Shown here one piece after another: positions 4,590-5,571 of a stretch of DNA of 5,571 nucleotides. Origin of the DNA: Thermococci archaeon (GTDB lineage: Archaea; Methanobacteriota_B; Thermococci; Methanofastidiosales; B48-G16). A program made the position numbers and the translations under genes. Where the stretch lies: assembly GCA_030668905.1 (NCBI GenBank), contig DAOVEQ010000077.1:1-5571 (forward strand), written 5' to 3'. Under the pieces are notes generated by a model, which did not search any database, was not told where the DNA came from, and saw only the letters and a program-made list of their open reading frames with translations. Within the stretch, counting starts at the first letter, position 1. Every line of letters begins with the position of its first letter.

Positions 4590-5571
4590 TATACATGGAT
4601 CATTCTGCCACAACTCCTGTAGATAAACGAGTCTTAGAATTAATGCTGCCATATTTTGATAAGAAATATGGAAATGCTTCTTCTCTTCACTCTTTGGGTC
4701 AGGAAGCGAAAATGGCGTTGGAAGAGGCGAGAGAAAAGGTAGCAAAGGTTATAAATGCAGATCCTTCTGAGATATATTTTACTTCTGGAGGTACAGAATC
4801 AAACAACTTTGCTATAAAAGGTGTTGCTTTTGCGAACGAAAATAAAGGAAAACATGTAATCGCCACGAAGATAGAGCATGACTGTACATTGAATACGTGC
4901 AAGTGGCTTGAAAAAATAGGTTTTGAAGTAACGTACTTGGATGTGGATAAGTACGGACTCATAGATCTAGGAGATCTCGAATCTTCTTTAAGAGATGATA
5001 CGATTATCGTCTCTATATTGCATGCAAACAATGAAATCGGAACTGTTCAAGACATGAATGAGATAGGAAAGATCGTCAAAGAATCTAATGCCTACCTGCA
5101 TACGGACGCAGTGCAGAGTGTTACAAAGCTTCCCGTAGATGTGAAAAAGACGAATCTGGATATGCTTTCAATTTCCTCTCACAAAATATTTGGACCTAAA
5201 GGAGTGGGGTGTCTTTATATACGAAAAGGTGTGAAGATCGATCCTTTGGTGCATGGAGGAGGGCATGAAGGAGGACTAAGATCAGGCACAGAGAACGTTT
5301 CAGGGATCGTTGGATTTGGAGAGGCTATGAGAATTGGAGAGGAAGAGAGACCAAAAGTAATGCCAAGATTGCAGAAATTAAGAGATAAGATCATAGATAA
5401 TATTCTGAAGATAGATAACACATGGATGAACGGCCATCCTGAAAAAAGATTACCTATAAATGCCAATTTCTCTTTCAGATTCATAGAAGGGGAGTCCTTA
5501 GTCCTGTTACTGGACTCAAAGGGTATAGCAGCCTCTACAGGTTCTGCCTGTTCATCGAAATCGTTGAAACC
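4586..5571 (+). CDS. iscS: Cysteine desulfurase IscS/NifS, C-terminus cut off by the window
   Basis: This PLP enzyme turns cysteine into alanine and holds the sulfur as a persulfide for IscU and for tRNA thiolation. The first 328 of roughly 380-400 residues are present. Visible motifs are MDHSATTPVD (4-13), YGNASSLHSLGQEA (28-41), TSGGTESNN (66-74), IEHDCTLNTC (96-105), HANNEIGTVQ (146-155), HTDAVQSVTK (172-181) and SISSHKIFGPKG (195-206), in which Lys200 is the PLP-binding lysine. HGGGHEGGLRSGTEN follows. The catalytic Cys322 lies in STGSACSSKSLK, and the reading frame is open at the right edge. The NifS and IscS branches are not separated by what is seen; iscS is chosen because the partner is a single-domain IscU. 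The gene overlaps iscU by four bases and has its own Shine-Dalgarno site, so expression should follow the iscU promoter and any operator there. Confidence 0.95.
   Translation, partial: MIYMDHSATTPVDKRVLELMLPYFDKKYGNASSLHSLGQEAKMALEEAREKVAKVINADPSEIYFTSGGTESNNFAIKGVAFANENKGKHVIATKIEHDCTLNTCKWLEKIGFEVTYLDVDKYGLIDLGDLESSLRDDTIIVSILHANNEIGTVQDMNEIGKIVKESNAYLHTDAVQSVTKLPVDVKKTNLDMLSISSHKIFGPKGVGCLYIRKGVKIDPLVHGGGHEGGLRSGTENVSGIVGFGEAMRIGEEERPKVMPRLQKLRDKIIDNILKIDNTWMNGHPEKRLPINANFSFRFIEGESLVLLLDSKGIAASTGSACSSKSLK

Noticed and set aside
4699..5484. Several minus-strand open frames opposite iscS
   Set aside because: They are antisense to clear IscS motifs, rich in Ser/Phe/Ile as expected for shadows, and lack promoter or ribosome-binding signals.

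Overview
The window is an AT-rich, gene-dense piece of an archaeal chromosome, with no mobile elements, CRISPR arrays or RNA genes that I can see. The archaeal call rests on the nicotinamide-nucleotide adenylyltransferase (NadM, the archaeal type), a free-standing copy of the archaea-specific editing domain of threonyl-tRNA synthetase, a PurM of the euryarchaeal style, and TATA-like promoter boxes about 25 bases before start codons. The lineage cannot be fixed from this window; a Euryarchaeota/Thermoplasmatota or reduced DPANN-like source would fit.

Layout from left to right: a cut-off minus-strand gene for a cysteine-rich DUF3795-type protein (1-243); purM on the plus strand (331-1260); a convergent minus-strand gene for a signal-peptide/one-membrane-helix protein of unknown function (1242-2162) whose tail overlaps purM by 19 bases; a plus-strand operon nadM / ThrRS-editing-like domain / ThiI-like PP-loop enzyme (2233-3760); a convergent purE (3767-4147, minus); and a plus-strand iscU-iscS pair (4218 to the right edge, iscS cut off).

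The genes fall into three themes: purine synthesis (purM, purE, each separately promoted), NAD synthesis plus tRNA quality control/modification (nadM, editing domain, ThiI-like), and sulfur mobilisation/Fe-S assembly (iscU, iscS). The last two may be linked, because a ThiI-type enzyme without a rhodanese domain needs sulfur from elsewhere and carries a Cys triad that could hold an Fe-S cluster, while IscS/IscU are encoded next door.

The expression signals are unusually readable. Genes that open a transcript have a TATA-like box (three times in the form AACCTTT followed by an A/T run) starting 32-33 bases before the ATG, which predicts leaderless mRNAs. Genes inside operons instead have an AGGTG or AGGAGG Shine-Dalgarno sequence exactly 5 bases before the ATG. 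All intergenic regions are under 90 bases, and three of them are compact divergent promoters. The main points for a second look are the translationally coupled editing-domain/ThiI-like pair, a GC-cored 15-bp palindrome between the TATA box and start of iscU, the membrane protein with an HxxNxH-type extracytoplasmic domain, and a PurE lacking the usual C-terminal helix.
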